From UBA1930 sp943368475 (GTDB lineage Bacteria > Bacteroidota > Bacteroidia > Chitinophagales > Chitinophagaceae), in contig CALRLF020000008.1 of assembly GCA_943368475.1 (NCBI GenBank), forward strand, positions 1 to 64,000: 64,000 nt of DNA. Reading direction: 5' to 3'. Below are positions 50,369-59,400 of the stretch, piece by piece. A program made the translations under genes and the position numbers. Numbering within the stretch: position 1 is the stretch's first letter; every line of letters starts with the position of its first letter. The notes under the pieces are model-generated. The model searched no databases. It worked only from the letters and a program-made list of their open reading frames with translations, and had not been told where the DNA came from.

Positions 50369-51886
50369 ATGAGCAAGAAAGTTATTTTAATTATCATGGA
50401 CGGATGGGGATTGGGCAAAACTAAAACAGCCGATGCCATCCAAAACGCACAAGTTCCATTTGTGACGTCATTATATAGTAAATATCCCAATAGCACATTG
50501 GTTACCTGTGGAGAAGCAGTGGGTTTACCCGATGGTCAAATGGGTAATAGTGAAGTTGGTCACCTGAATTTAGGTGCTGGAAGAGTAGTGTATCAAGAAT
50601 TACAGCGAATTAATGTAGCCATTAGAGACCTTTCTTTTTTTGAGAATGAAAAATTGAATGCTGCAATAGCTTATGCAAAAAATAACAATAAAGCTTTACA
50701 CTTAATTGGTTTGGCAAGCGATGGTGGTGTACACTCACACACTAGTCACTTAAAAGCAATTGTAGATGCAGTTGAAAAAGCAGGCTTGACGCAAGTTTAC
50801 ATTCATGCTTTTACCGATGGTAGAGATTGTGACCCAAAAAGTGGATTGGGTTTTATACATAATATACAAGAACATATTGCACCCACCCATGCAAAAATTG
50901 CCAGCATAACAGGTCGTTATTATGCTATGGATAGAGACAAACGTTGGGAACGTGTGAAACTGGCTTATGATGCTTTGGTAAATGGTGTTGGTGAGCAAAG
51001 CAATGATTTGGCTGTTACTTTAAAACAATCATACGATGCAGGTGTAACCGATGAGTTTATTAAGCCAATTATCAACAGTAGCTTAAATACTGCTGAAGCA
51101 TCTATTAAAGATGGGGATGCAGTAATTTGTTTCAATTTTAGAACCGATCGTTGCCGTGAAATAACAGAAGTGTTAACACAGCAAAATTTTCCTGAACAAA
51201 ATATGAAAGCTTTGGAGTTGAATTATACAACCATGACGGAGTATGATTCAACTTTTAAAAACATTCAGGTAATGTTCGAAAATGATAATCTGAATAATAC
51301 TTTGGGTGAAGTGTTGGCTGCCAATGGCAAAAAGCAAATCCGATTGGCTGAAACAGAAAAATATCCTCATGTAACTTTCTTCTTTAGTGGAGGAAGAGAA
51401 AAAGAATTTGATGGGGAAAGAAGAATGATTGTACCTTCTCCAAAAGTTGCTACATACGATTTACAACCCGAAATGAGTGCAGTTGGTTTAACAGATACAT
51501 TGATTCCTGAAATTGAAAATGAAACAGCCGATTTTATTTGTTTGAACTATGCAAATGCAGATATGGTTGGTCATACAGGCGTTTTTAGTGCTGTTGTAAA
51601 AGCTGTTGAAACTGTGGATGCTTGTGTTGAAAGAGTTGTATCGGCTGCTTTAAAACACAATTACACCGTTTTATTAACTGCCGATCATGGCAATGCCGAT
51701 TTTATGGTTAATGAAGATGGCAGCCCCAATACACAACATTCCTTAAATCTTGTTCCATTATTTTTAATAGACAATGAATTTAAAGGAACTTTGAAGGCTG
51801 GTAAACTGGGCGATATTGCCCCAACTGTACTTAGTATTATGCAATTGCCTGTTCCTAAAGAAATGACTGGAACTGTTTTAATTTAA
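50369..51886 (+). CDS. gpmI: Cofactor-independent phosphoglycerate mutase
   Basis: A 505-aa alkaline-phosphatase-fold enzyme that interconverts 2- and 3-phosphoglycerate in glycolysis with two manganese ions. Conserved motifs are the N-terminal IIMDGWG with Asp11, QMGNSEVGH with phospho-Ser61, HSHTSHLKAIVDA, FTDGRDCDPKS, SITGRYYAMDRDKRWER, FFFSGGREKEF, and metal-binding NYANADMVGHTG and TADHGNAD. It is followed after 15 bases by the haem-binding protein gene. Confidence 0.96.
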   Translation: MSKKVILIIMDGWGLGKTKTADAIQNAQVPFVTSLYSKYPNSTLVTCGEAVGLPDGQMGNSEVGHLNLGAGRVVYQELQRINVAIRDLSFFENEKLNAAIAYAKNNNKALHLIGLASDGGVHSHTSHLKAIVDAVEKAGLTQVYIHAFTDGRDCDPKSGLGFIHNIQEHIAPTHAKIASITGRYYAMDRDKRWERVKLAYDALVNGVGEQSNDLAVTLKQSYDAGVTDEFIKPIINSSLNTAEASIKDGDAVICFNFRTDRCREITEVLTQQNFPEQNMKALELNYTTMTEYDSTFKNIQVMFENDNLNNTLGEVLAANGKKQIRLAETEKYPHVTFFFSGGREKEFDGERRMIVPSPKVATYDLQPEMSAVGLTDTLIPEIENETADFICLNYANADMVGHTGVFSAVVKAVETVDACVERVVSAALKHNYTVLLTADHGNADFMVNEDGSPNTQHSLNLVPLFLIDNEFKGTLKAGKLGDIAPTVLSIMQLPVPKEMTGTVLI

Positions 51887-51901
51887 CCCAAATCAAAAAA
51901 C

Positions 51902-52396
51902 ATGAAAATTGTAAAAAAAATACTGATTGTTTTATTGTTTTTATTTATTGCAATTCAATTTATACGACCAGCAAAAAATCAATCTACAGAGCTTACAGCT
52001 AACCATATTTACAATGTTTACGCAACGGGTGATAATGTAAAAAACATATTGGATAAAGCCTGTAACGATTGTCATAGCAACAATACCAAATACCCTTGGT
52101 ATGCTGCAATACAGCCAGTTGCTTGGTGGTTAAACGATCATGTTAAAGATGGTAAAAAGCACTTAAATTTTAGTGAGTATGGAGCTTATAATTTAAGAAG
52201 GCAATACCACAAAATGGAAGAAGTAATTGATGAAGTAAAAGAAGGAGAAATGCCTTTAAATAGCTACACAATAATACACAGCAATGCTAAATTAACTGCT
52301 GATGAAAAAGCTATAATTACAGGCTGGGCTCAAAGTATTATGGATTCCATGAAAGCAAAATACCCAATTGATAGTCTTGTTAAAAAGAAAAAATAG
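51902..52396 (+). CDS. Membrane-anchored haem-binding domain protein
   Basis: A 164-aa protein with one N-terminal membrane segment (6-22) and a single c-type haem motif ACNDCH (Cys54, Cys57, His58), then PWYAAIQPVAWWLNDHVKDGKKHLNFSEY and EMPLNSYTIIHSNAKLTADEKAII. This is the Haem_bd family of small periplasmic cytochrome-like proteins of Bacteroidota. It probably acts in electron transfer. It is 15 bases behind gpmI and followed by a terminator. Confidence 0.88.
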   Translation: MKIVKKILIVLLFLFIAIQFIRPAKNQSTELTANHIYNVYATGDNVKNILDKACNDCHSNNTKYPWYAAIQPVAWWLNDHVKDGKKHLNFSEYGAYNLRRQYHKMEEVIDEVKEGEMPLNSYTIIHSNAKLTADEKAIITGWAQSIMDSMKAKYPIDSLVKKKK

Positions 52397-52421
52397 GTTT
52401 TTTCAAGTAAAGAATCAAAGG

Positions 52422-52443
52422 CCTTGCACATAAATGCAAGGCT
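52422..52443 (+). terminator. Terminator after the haem-binding gene
   Basis: Arms GCCTTGCA and TGCAAGGC around CATAAA, followed by TTTTGTTT. The -33-like TTG (52445-52447) of the next promoter is in this T-run. Confidence 0.8.
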
Positions 52444-52444
52444 T

Positions 52445-52477
52445 TTGTTTAAGTAGCCACTCCTATAATTACATTTG
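52445..52477 (+). promoter_or_regulatory. Promoter of the EngB gene
   Basis: TTG (52445-52447) and TACATTTG (52470-52477) are spaced by 22 bases, within the Bacteroidota range. The box ends 4 bases before the ATG at 52482, suggesting a leaderless mRNA. Confidence 0.6.
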
Positions 52478-52481
52478 CAGT

Positions 52482-53096
52482 ATGACAATAAAATCAGCCA
52501 AGTACGTTATTTCATCTCCAACATTCGATAAATGCCCTGAGCCAACAAAGCCAGAATATGCTTTTATTGGCAGAAGCAATGTGGGTAAATCTTCGTTGAT
52601 TAACATGCTGGTTAATCAAAAAAAATTGGCTAAAACTTCTGGAACACCGGGTAAAACACAGTTAATCAATCATTTCATTATTAACGAGAAATGGTATATA
52701 GTTGATTTGCCTGGTTATGGTTATGCAAAGCGTTCTCAAAACGATAGAAACCGTTGGGAACAAATGATTGAGCACTATTTTAAGAAGAGAGAAAACTTAG
52801 TAAATGTTTTTGTATTAATTGATGCAAGGCATGCACCTCAAAAAAATGATTTGGAATTTGTAAATCAATTGGGGCGTTGGGAAGTGCCTTTTACCTTGGT
52901 ATTTACCAAAGCCGATAAAGAAAAACCGGGTGTAGTAAAACGAAATGAACAATTGTTTTTAGACAAGATGAGAGAAACCTGGCAGTTTTTGCCTCAAAGT
53001 TTTGTTACAAGTGCCGAGAAGAAGACTGGACGAGACGAGGTTTTACAATTTATACAACAATGTAACGATCGTATAAAAGAAAATGAGTTGACCTAA
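52482..53096 (+). CDS. engB: Ribosome-biogenesis GTPase (EngB/YihA/YsxC)
   Basis: A 204-aa GTPase: CPEPTKPEYAFIGRSNVGKSSLINML contains the P-loop, TSGTPGKTQLINHFIIN the switch region, VDLPGYGYAKRS the G3 motif, FTKADKEKPG the G4 motif. It is required for 50S subunit maturation. The frame is open from 52434, but that part overlaps the terminator hairpin, so the ATG at 52482 is used. Its own stop codon is inside the loop of the terminator. Confidence 0.93.
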   Translation: MTIKSAKYVISSPTFDKCPEPTKPEYAFIGRSNVGKSSLINMLVNQKKLAKTSGTPGKTQLINHFIINEKWYIVDLPGYGYAKRSQNDRNRWEQMIEHYFKKRENLVNVFVLIDARHAPQKNDLEFVNQLGRWEVPFTLVFTKADKEKPGVVKRNEQLFLDKMRETWQFLPQSFVTSAEKKTGRDEVLQFIQQCNDRIKENELT

Positions 53097-53110
53097 GTCA
53101 ACTCATTTTC
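53079..53110 (+). terminator. Terminator containing the engB stop codon
   Basis: Perfect 14-base arms GAAAATGAGTTGAC and GTCAACTCATTTTC enclose CTAA, which carries the stop codon, and are followed by TTTTT. Confidence 0.9.
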
Positions 53111-53150
53111 TTTTTAACACTAAGTTTCCTGTGGAGAGCATAGTGGGGAA

Positions 53151-53480
53151 TTACCCTAAAAGTTCATCTACGAACTTAACCACTTCAGCAAGACGTGCAT
53201 AGTTTACACTGTAATGGATAAACTTACCATCACGTGTTGTACTTACAATTCCTGCTCTGCGTAAAATCGCAAGATGCTGAGAAGCAACTGATTGCTCTAA
53301 TCTCAACTTCACATACAATTCTGTAACAGTGATTTGCTTTTTGTCATCAATGAGTTTAATCATTTGCTGACGAAGCTTGTGGTTTACTGCTCTTAAGATT
53401 AAAGCAGCTTTCTTGGTACGCAAATAATCCACCTTTAGTGCATTTTTGCCACTAGACAATGTGATACTTGTTTGACTCAT
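53151..53480 (-). CDS. ArsR-family winged-helix regulator
   Basis: A 109-aa protein with the ArsR DNA-binding core: NHKLRQQMIKLIDDKKQITVTELYVKLRLEQSVASQHLAILRRAGIVSTTRDGKFIHYSVNYARL. The recognition helix is QSVASQHLAILRRAG. The metal-binding cysteines of ArsR/SmtB sensors are absent, so the signal is not a thiol-bound metal. The ATG at 53480 is chosen; the frame is open from 53558, but that part is very AT-rich and unlike the family. It lies near tsaB without a shared operon proof. Confidence 0.85.
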   Translation of the reverse strand: MSQTSITLSSGKNALKVDYLRTKKAALILRAVNHKLRQQMIKLIDDKKQITVTELYVKLRLEQSVASQHLAILRRAGIVSTTRDGKFIHYSVNYARLAEVVKFVDELLG

Positions 53481-53570
53481 AATTTTTAAATTTGGGGGGT
53501 TTAAAAAAATTTCCGTAAATGTATAAAAAATAATATAATTATAAAAGATAATTACCAAAACTTTTTTTAT

Positions 53571-54272
53571 TTATTTTTTTGAAGTCGCAGGATTGTAGAA
53601 CTCTTTTCCATAAAAAGGTTCACTATAAGCTAAATTGGCAAAGGATTTTAGTTTGTAATGATTTTCTGCCAAAGCAATCATGTTTTGTGCTGAATAAATT
53701 GTATAAAGGAATAAGGCATTACCCGTTTTTAATAAAGATTTAAGTTTTATATGTCCACTGCCTCCAAAAAGGATTAAATTTTCACTCAATTCATTTGAAA
53801 AACTATCTTCAGTAAGAATCATTGGGCATGGTGCAAGTACAGTTTCTTTTATTTTGTTGTACAAGGCTGTAAAAACTTCCATTCGTCTTGCATCTATTAG
53901 TGGGCAGTATAGTATTGGTAATGAATTGTTTGAAGGAATTATTGCACTTGCGTCAGCTTCCATTGCTGCTACCATTACTTCTAATGTGTTTAATGTAATC
54001 AATGGCTTATTAATAGCATAACAAATGCCTTTGGCAGAGGATAAGCCCACACGTAAACCAGTATAACTTCCTGGACCATTGGTTACAGCAACTGCATCTA
54101 ATTGATTGATATTGATTGAAGATTGATTTAAAATTTGTTGAATGGCTGGTTGTAAAAAAGAAGCATGGTTTTTCTGTTCCTTACTTTCTTCAAATGCAAT
54201 TACATTGCCATTTTGTGATAAGCAAATACTTGCATTTTCGGTAGCGGTATCAATATTTAAAATTAGAGCCAA
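53571..54272 (-). CDS. tsaB: tRNA threonylcarbamoyladenosine protein TsaB
   Basis: A 233-aa TsaB, partner of TsaD in t6A37 tRNA modification: MALILNIDTATENASICLSQNG, HASFLQPAIQQILNQSSININQLDAVAVTNGPGSYTGLRVGLSSAKGICYA and PLIDARRMEVFTALY are typical. The glycine-rich GPGSYTGLR is conserved. It follows the 3HCDH-like gene with a 4-base gap. Confidence 0.92.
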   Translation of the reverse strand: MALILNIDTATENASICLSQNGNVIAFEESKEQKNHASFLQPAIQQILNQSSININQLDAVAVTNGPGSYTGLRVGLSSAKGICYAINKPLITLNTLEVMVAAMEADASAIIPSNNSLPILYCPLIDARRMEVFTALYNKIKETVLAPCPMILTEDSFSNELSENLILFGGSGHIKLKSLLKTGNALFLYTIYSAQNMIALAENHYKLKSFANLAYSEPFYGKEFYNPATSKK

Positions 54273-54276
54273 AGTA

Positions 54277-54897
54277 TTATGATTTAAGGTTTTGTACAGT
54301 TTGTTGCAGCAATAAAGATGGTGTATATCTTGAATCTTGTTTGCTTAAAACAACTAACAAGTGATAAATTTTATCCAAACCAATTTTTTCACTCCATTCA
54401 AATGGCCCCAAAGGATAATTGGTTCCTAGCTTCATAGCAATATCAATTTCTTCTTTTGTGCTAATGCCATCTGCCAAACCAAAATAAGCTTCATTTACAA
54501 TCATGGCAATAATTCTTGGTGCAATCATGCCAGATTCATCAGGCACCAATTGGAAATTCCAACCCAACATTTTCATTGTTGCATCAACATGTTGTTGGTA
54601 TATAGTTGTAACAATTTCAGCAGTGCTTCTTTCTATAAATCCATCCCAAGCATTTATTCTAATATAGTTTTCTGGTAACTGATTGCAGGTTGTAATAACT
54701 GCATTTACAAAAACGGGTTGACTGGTTTTATGAAATGGAGGATTGTTTTCATCGAACAACAAATCGAAAAAAACATCACCCATGGTATTTTCAAATTCAC
54801 TGACCGATGAAGTAAAAACAAATTGAACACCTTCAGCAGTTTGCTTTTTCAGTATTTCATTTACCTGCATTTTTGAACATAAAACCACTGCAATCAT
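54277..54897 (-). CDS. 3-Hydroxyacyl-CoA dehydrogenase C-terminal-domain protein
   Basis: A 206-aa protein. The last ~100 residues match the C-terminal substrate domain (PF00725-like): WNFQLVPDESGMIAPRIIAMIVNEAYFGLADGISTKEEIDIAMKLGTNYPLGPFEWSEKIGLD. The first ~100 residues are a shortened region without the GxGxxG NAD-binding motif, so it is probably not an ordinary dehydrogenase. This short form recurs in Bacteroidota. The start at 54897 is chosen over 54984 because a TACTTTTG box (54914-54921) lies in the extra codons. It is transcribed with tsaB. Confidence 0.82.
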   Translation of the reverse strand: MIAVVLCSKMQVNEILKKQTAEGVQFVFTSSVSEFENTMGDVFFDLLFDENNPPFHKTSQPVFVNAVITTCNQLPENYIRINAWDGFIERSTAEIVTTIYQQHVDATMKMLGWNFQLVPDESGMIAPRIIAMIVNEAYFGLADGISTKEEIDIAMKLGTNYPLGPFEWSEKIGLDKIYHLLVVLSKQDSRYTPSLLLQQTVQNLKS

Positions 54898-54913
54898 TAT
54901 TCTTCGTTTTACG

Positions 54914-54921
54914 CAAAAGTA
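54914..54921 (-). promoter_or_regulatory. -7 promoter box of the 3HCDH-like / tsaB operon
   Basis: TACTTTTG on the minus strand fits TAnnTTTG, 16 bases before the ATG at 54897. Confidence 0.5.
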
Positions 54922-54972
54922 AGTTGGTTGATTACTAAAAATACAGTTACTTGCTTCATTAAAATAAAATCT

Positions 54973-55359
54973 ATGCCTAAACAAATTATCAATACTTCAA
55001 AAGCTCCTGCACCAATTGGCCCTTACAACCAAGCTGTAAAAGCTGGGGATTTATTGTTTGTGAGTGGACAAATACCAATTGATTCATCAACAAATGAGTT
55101 AATTACTGGTTCAATTAAGGAGGAGGCACATCAGTCTATGAAAAATATTCAGGCTATTTTAACTGAAGCCCATATTACGTTTGAACATGTAGTTAAAACA
55201 ACTATTTTTTTGAGTGATATGAGTTTATTTGCTGAAGTAAATGAAGTATATGGAAGCTATTTTAATGGCGATTTTCCTGCAAGAGAAACTGTTGCCGTTA
55301 AAGGTTTACCCAAAGGTGTAAATGTTGAAATAAGTGTAATTGCAACCATGAGTTTATAA
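54973..55359 (+). CDS. ridA: RidA-family enamine/imine deaminase
   Basis: A 128-aa RidA: PKQIINTSKAPAPIGPYNQAVKAGDLLFVSGQIPID, then FAEVNEVYGSYFNGDFPARETVAVKGLPKGVNVEISVIA, with the Arg in PARE that binds the substrate carboxylate. It hydrolyses reactive enamine intermediates of PLP enzymes. The frame is open from 54928, but ATG at 54973 gives the family start. It diverges from the 3HCDH-like gene. Confidence 0.93.
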   Translation: MPKQIINTSKAPAPIGPYNQAVKAGDLLFVSGQIPIDSSTNELITGSIKEEAHQSMKNIQAILTEAHITFEHVVKTTIFLSDMSLFAEVNEVYGSYFNGDFPARETVAVKGLPKGVNVEISVIATMSL

Positions 55360-55388
55360 ACAAAAGCCCGATTTACGGGGCTTTTGTT
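55359..55388. terminator. Bidirectional terminator after ridA
   Basis: Arms AACAAAAGCCC (55359-55369) and GGGCTTTTGTT (55378-55388) enclose GATTTACG. It overlaps the ends of both ridA and the convergent epimerase gene. Confidence 0.85.
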
Positions 55389-56331
55389 ATTTTATATTTT
55401 GCACAGCATATGTTGTGGTAAAACTGTATTGTTTATTGGGTTCTAATAATAGTAAACCCATTTTATTATTAAATGCATCTGGTGCTGCACTTAAATTTTC
55501 TATGGCAATACTTTTTCTATGTGGTGGTGTATATACTTGTAAAAAAGGATATGTTGAATCAGGCGAAATAGTTAATTGCAGTGTATCATTTTTTAAAATG
55601 CAAACGGATGAGCCCGGAGTTGAAAGCTTAAAACAATTGTCTAACTCAATATCTTTTAGTGAAGAACCATTTTTAAAGCGTTCATCTGTAAAAATATTTC
55701 CATTAGGAATTAAAGTTGCATCAAACTCAACTTGTTCATTGCTATCAAATTGAAGTGTGCAATCGTCAACTGTTTCTCCCAATGTAAAATATGGATGCCA
55801 TCCATCGGCAAAAGGAATAGCAAAGGTATTGTAATGCTCTGCAGTTGTGGTTACAGATAATTCAAAATTGCTTTTCAATTTCCAACAAACAGTGGTTGTA
55901 TAATTAAATGGAAAGCCTTTATCATTTCCTGTATAATGATGTTGTAAAATCACTTCAGCATATGTATCATTTGCAGTTGAAGCAACTATTTCAAATGCAG
56001 CATCATAAATAATTCCATGAATAGCATGTGGCTGTAAATAAAACTTTTCAATTTTATATACGTTCAAATTAAATGAATATTTCCCTTCCTTCATTCTGCA
56101 TACAAATGGACTTAACTTCGAACTCTTAAATCCATTAGTAGTATTGGCCGCAGCTTCATCAACATTGGCAAATCCATCAATGATATTAGTAGAACCATTT
56201 TTTGTTGGAATATAAAATGCATTCAACAAGGCACCCAATGCATAAACTTCTGCAAAACAACCTGTGTCATTGTCTTTCAAAATAATAGAGGGATATGAAC
56301 TTTCCTGATTAATTTCAACTGTAAACGCCAT
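55387..56331 (-). CDS. Aldose 1-epimerase family protein
   Basis: A 314-aa mutarotase-like protein. YFLQ.HAIHGIIYD-type sequence (PHAIHGIIYDAAFEIV), FPFNYTTTVCWKL, FADGWHPYFTLGETVDD and IAIENLSAAPDAFNN correspond to the conserved His and Glu-bearing motifs. It is distinct in sequence from the epimerase at 48919. It is monocistronic and convergent with ridA. Confidence 0.87.
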   Translation of the reverse strand: MAFTVEINQESSYPSIILKDNDTGCFAEVYALGALLNAFYIPTKNGSTNIIDGFANVDEAAANTTNGFKSSKLSPFVCRMKEGKYSFNLNVYKIEKFYLQPHAIHGIIYDAAFEIVASTANDTYAEVILQHHYTGNDKGFPFNYTTTVCWKLKSNFELSVTTTAEHYNTFAIPFADGWHPYFTLGETVDDCTLQFDSNEQVEFDATLIPNGNIFTDERFKNGSSLKDIELDNCFKLSTPGSSVCILKNDTLQLTISPDSTYPFLQVYTPPHRKSIAIENLSAAPDAFNNKMGLLLLEPNKQYSFTTTYAVQNIK

Positions 56332-56423
56332 GTGTTTTTTTATAATGGCGTAAATATAAATTGATAAATCAGCTACAAAAAATCTTATAAACTAACAACT
56401 GTTAACCGTTAGCTGCAAACACT

Positions 56424-56431
56424 TAATTTTG
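56424..56431 (+). promoter_or_regulatory. -7 promoter box of the isobutyryl-CoA mutase gene
   Basis: TAATTTTG fits TAnnTTTG, 20 bases before the ATG at 56452. TTA at 56402-56404 is 19 bases upstream in the place of the -33 TTG. Confidence 0.5.
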
Positions 56432-56451
56432 TTGCTTTCAATACAAATACT

Positions 56452-59400
56452 ATGTTATTTAAACTTACCAATAAAGTTAGAATTGTTACTGCTGCCAGCT
56501 TATTCGATGGACATGATGCTGCCATAAATATTATGCGTAGAATTATGCAAAGCAAAGGAGCCGAAATTATTCATTTAGGTCATAACAGAAGCGTTCTTGA
56601 AATTGTAGAATGTGCTATTGAAGAAGATGCTCAAGGTATTGCCATTACTTCTTATCAAGGCGGACACGTAGAATTCTTTAAGTACATGAAAGATTTGTTA
56701 GATGAAAATGGTTGCAGTCACATCAAAATTTTTGGTGGTGGTGGCGGAACAATTTTGCCAGATGAAATTAGAGAATTAGAAAACTATGGTATTACCAAAA
56801 TTTATAGTCCTGATGATGGTAGAAAAATGGGACTTGAAGGCATGATTGAAGATGTGGTAAAACAATGTAGCCCCCAAGCCCCCAAAGGGGGAATTATGGA
56901 GGTTCCAAAATGGGGAACTTCATTACCTTTAGGTGAAGTAAAAGATGTAAGAAGAATCGCTAGAGCTATTACACATGCAGAAAATGGAATAAACTATAAT
57001 AACTTATTAGATGAAATAAAGCAACTTAATACAAGCGAAAATCAGAACCCTCCTTTGGAGGGCAGGGAGGCTTCAGTTTTAGGTATAACAGGTACAGGTG
57101 GTGCTGGAAAAAGCTCAGTAACCGATGAAATTGTACGACGTTATTTAACCACATTTACCAATAAAACCATTGCTGTTATTAGTGTTGATCCAAGTAAGAA
57201 AAAAACAGGAGGTGCTTTATTGGGCGATAGAATTAGAATGAATGCCATCTCTCATCCAAGGGCTTACATGCGTAGTTTGGCAACAAGAGATGACAATACT
57301 GCGTTGAGTGCTTATGTACAAGAAGCCATTGATGTTTGTAAAGCTGCTGGCTACGATTTTATTATTTTAGAAAGTGCAGGTGTTGGGCAAAGCGATGCCA
57401 GTATTTTAGATTATTGTGATGTTAGTTTGTACGTAATGACTCCTGAATATGGTGCTGCATCTCAGTTAGAGAAGATCAATATGCTGGATTATGCAGATGT
57501 GATTTGTATCAACAAATTTGACAAAGCAGGAGCATTAGATGCATTACATGATGTACGCAAACAATACAAACGCAACCACAATTTATTTACTGCTAAAGAT
57601 GAAGATTTACCAATAGTAGGAAGTATTGCTGCTCAGTTTAATGATGCAGGAATCAACGCTTTGTTTATAAAGTTGATGGATAAAATCTATGAAAAATTAA
57701 CTATTGAATTTGGCGATTTAACTGCATTAAGAAGCATTACAACTGAATTATCTTCTAAACCATCTATCATTCCTCCAAAAAGAGTTCGTTACTTAAGTGA
57801 AATTTCTGATGCCAATAGAAGCTACGATACATGGGTGAATGAACAATGCATTATTGCTACTCAGTTATATCAACTAAATGGTGTTAAAAATATTGCTGGC
57901 TTAAATCATGAAGGAATTGCGGAGGCTAAAAAACATTTAGAAGAAAAGTTACATCCTGAGTGTAAAAAATTAATAGATAACTGGACTTCTATAAAAGAAA
58001 AATATTCTAAAGAATTTTTTGAATATCAAGTTCGTGATAAAGTAATTAAACAACCACTTACTTCCCTTTCTTTAAGTGGTACAAAAGTGCCCAAAGTAGT
58101 TTTACCAAAGTATAAAGACTGGGGCGATATTTTACAATGGCAATTACAAGAAAATATTCCAGGTGAGTTTCCCTTTACATCAGGTGTATTTCCCTTAAAA
58201 CGAGAAGGCGAAGACCCAACCAGAATGTTTGCTGGCGAAGGTGGGCCAGAACGTACCAACAAACGTTTTCACTATGTATCATTGGGTCAACCAGCAAAAC
58301 GTTTAAGTACAGCTTTTGATAGTGTTACATTGTATGGAGAAGATCCAGCTATTCGTCCTGATATTTATGGAAAAGTAGGCAACAGTGGTGTAAGTATTGC
58401 CACAGTAGATGATGCCAAAAAACTGTATAGCGGTTTCGATTTGTGTGCTCCTAATACCAGCGTTAGTATGACCATCAATGGTCCAGCTGCAATGGTTTTA
58501 GCTTTCTTTATGAATGCTGCAATAGACCAACAATGTGAAAAGAAAATAGAAGAACTAGGATTGTGGGATGAAGTTAAAAAAATCAGCGAAGCAAAATTTA
58601 AAGCAGTTGTAAAACCCATTTATTATAACCCTTCTTCACCAGAGCGTTTACCAGAAGGCAATGAAGGTTTGGGCTTAAAATTATTGGGTTTAAGTGGCGA
58701 TGAAGTTTTATCAAAAGACATTTATGAACAATGCATGCAAACTGCTTTGCAAAATGTTAGAGGTACTGTACAGGCAGATATTTTAAAAGAAGATCAGGCC
58801 CAAAACACTTGTATTTTCTCTACAGAGTTTGCATTGAAATTAATGGGCGATGTACAGCAATATTTCATTGAACAAAAAGTAAGAAATTTTTATAGTGTAA
58901 GTATCAGTGGTTATCATATTGCAGAAGCTGGGGCCAATCCAATTACACAATTGGCATTTACATTAGCCAATGGATTTACCTATGTAGAATATTATTTAAG
59001 CAGAGGTATGAACATAGATGATTTTGCTCCCAACTTATCTTTCTTCTTCAGCAATGGAATGGATCCAGAGTATAGTGTAATTGGCAGAGTAGCTCGTAGA
59101 ATTTGGGCAAAAGCTATGAAGTACAAATACAAAGGAAATGATCGTTCTCAAAAATTAAAATACCATATTCAAACATCTGGTCGTTCATTGCATGCACAAG
59201 AAATTGACTTCAACGATATTCGTACTTCGTTGCAAGCATTGTATGCTATTTACGATAACTGCAACAGTTTACATACCAATGCTTATGATGAAGCCATCAC
59301 TACACCAACTGAAGAAAGTGTTCGCCGAGCAATGGCCATTCAGTTAATTATCAATCGAGAATTAGGTTCTGCTAAAACTGAAAATTTTATACAAGGTAGT

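Noticed and set aside
55415..55753. 112-aa plus-strand frame
   Set aside because: Antisense shadow of the aldose 1-epimerase gene at 55387-56331.
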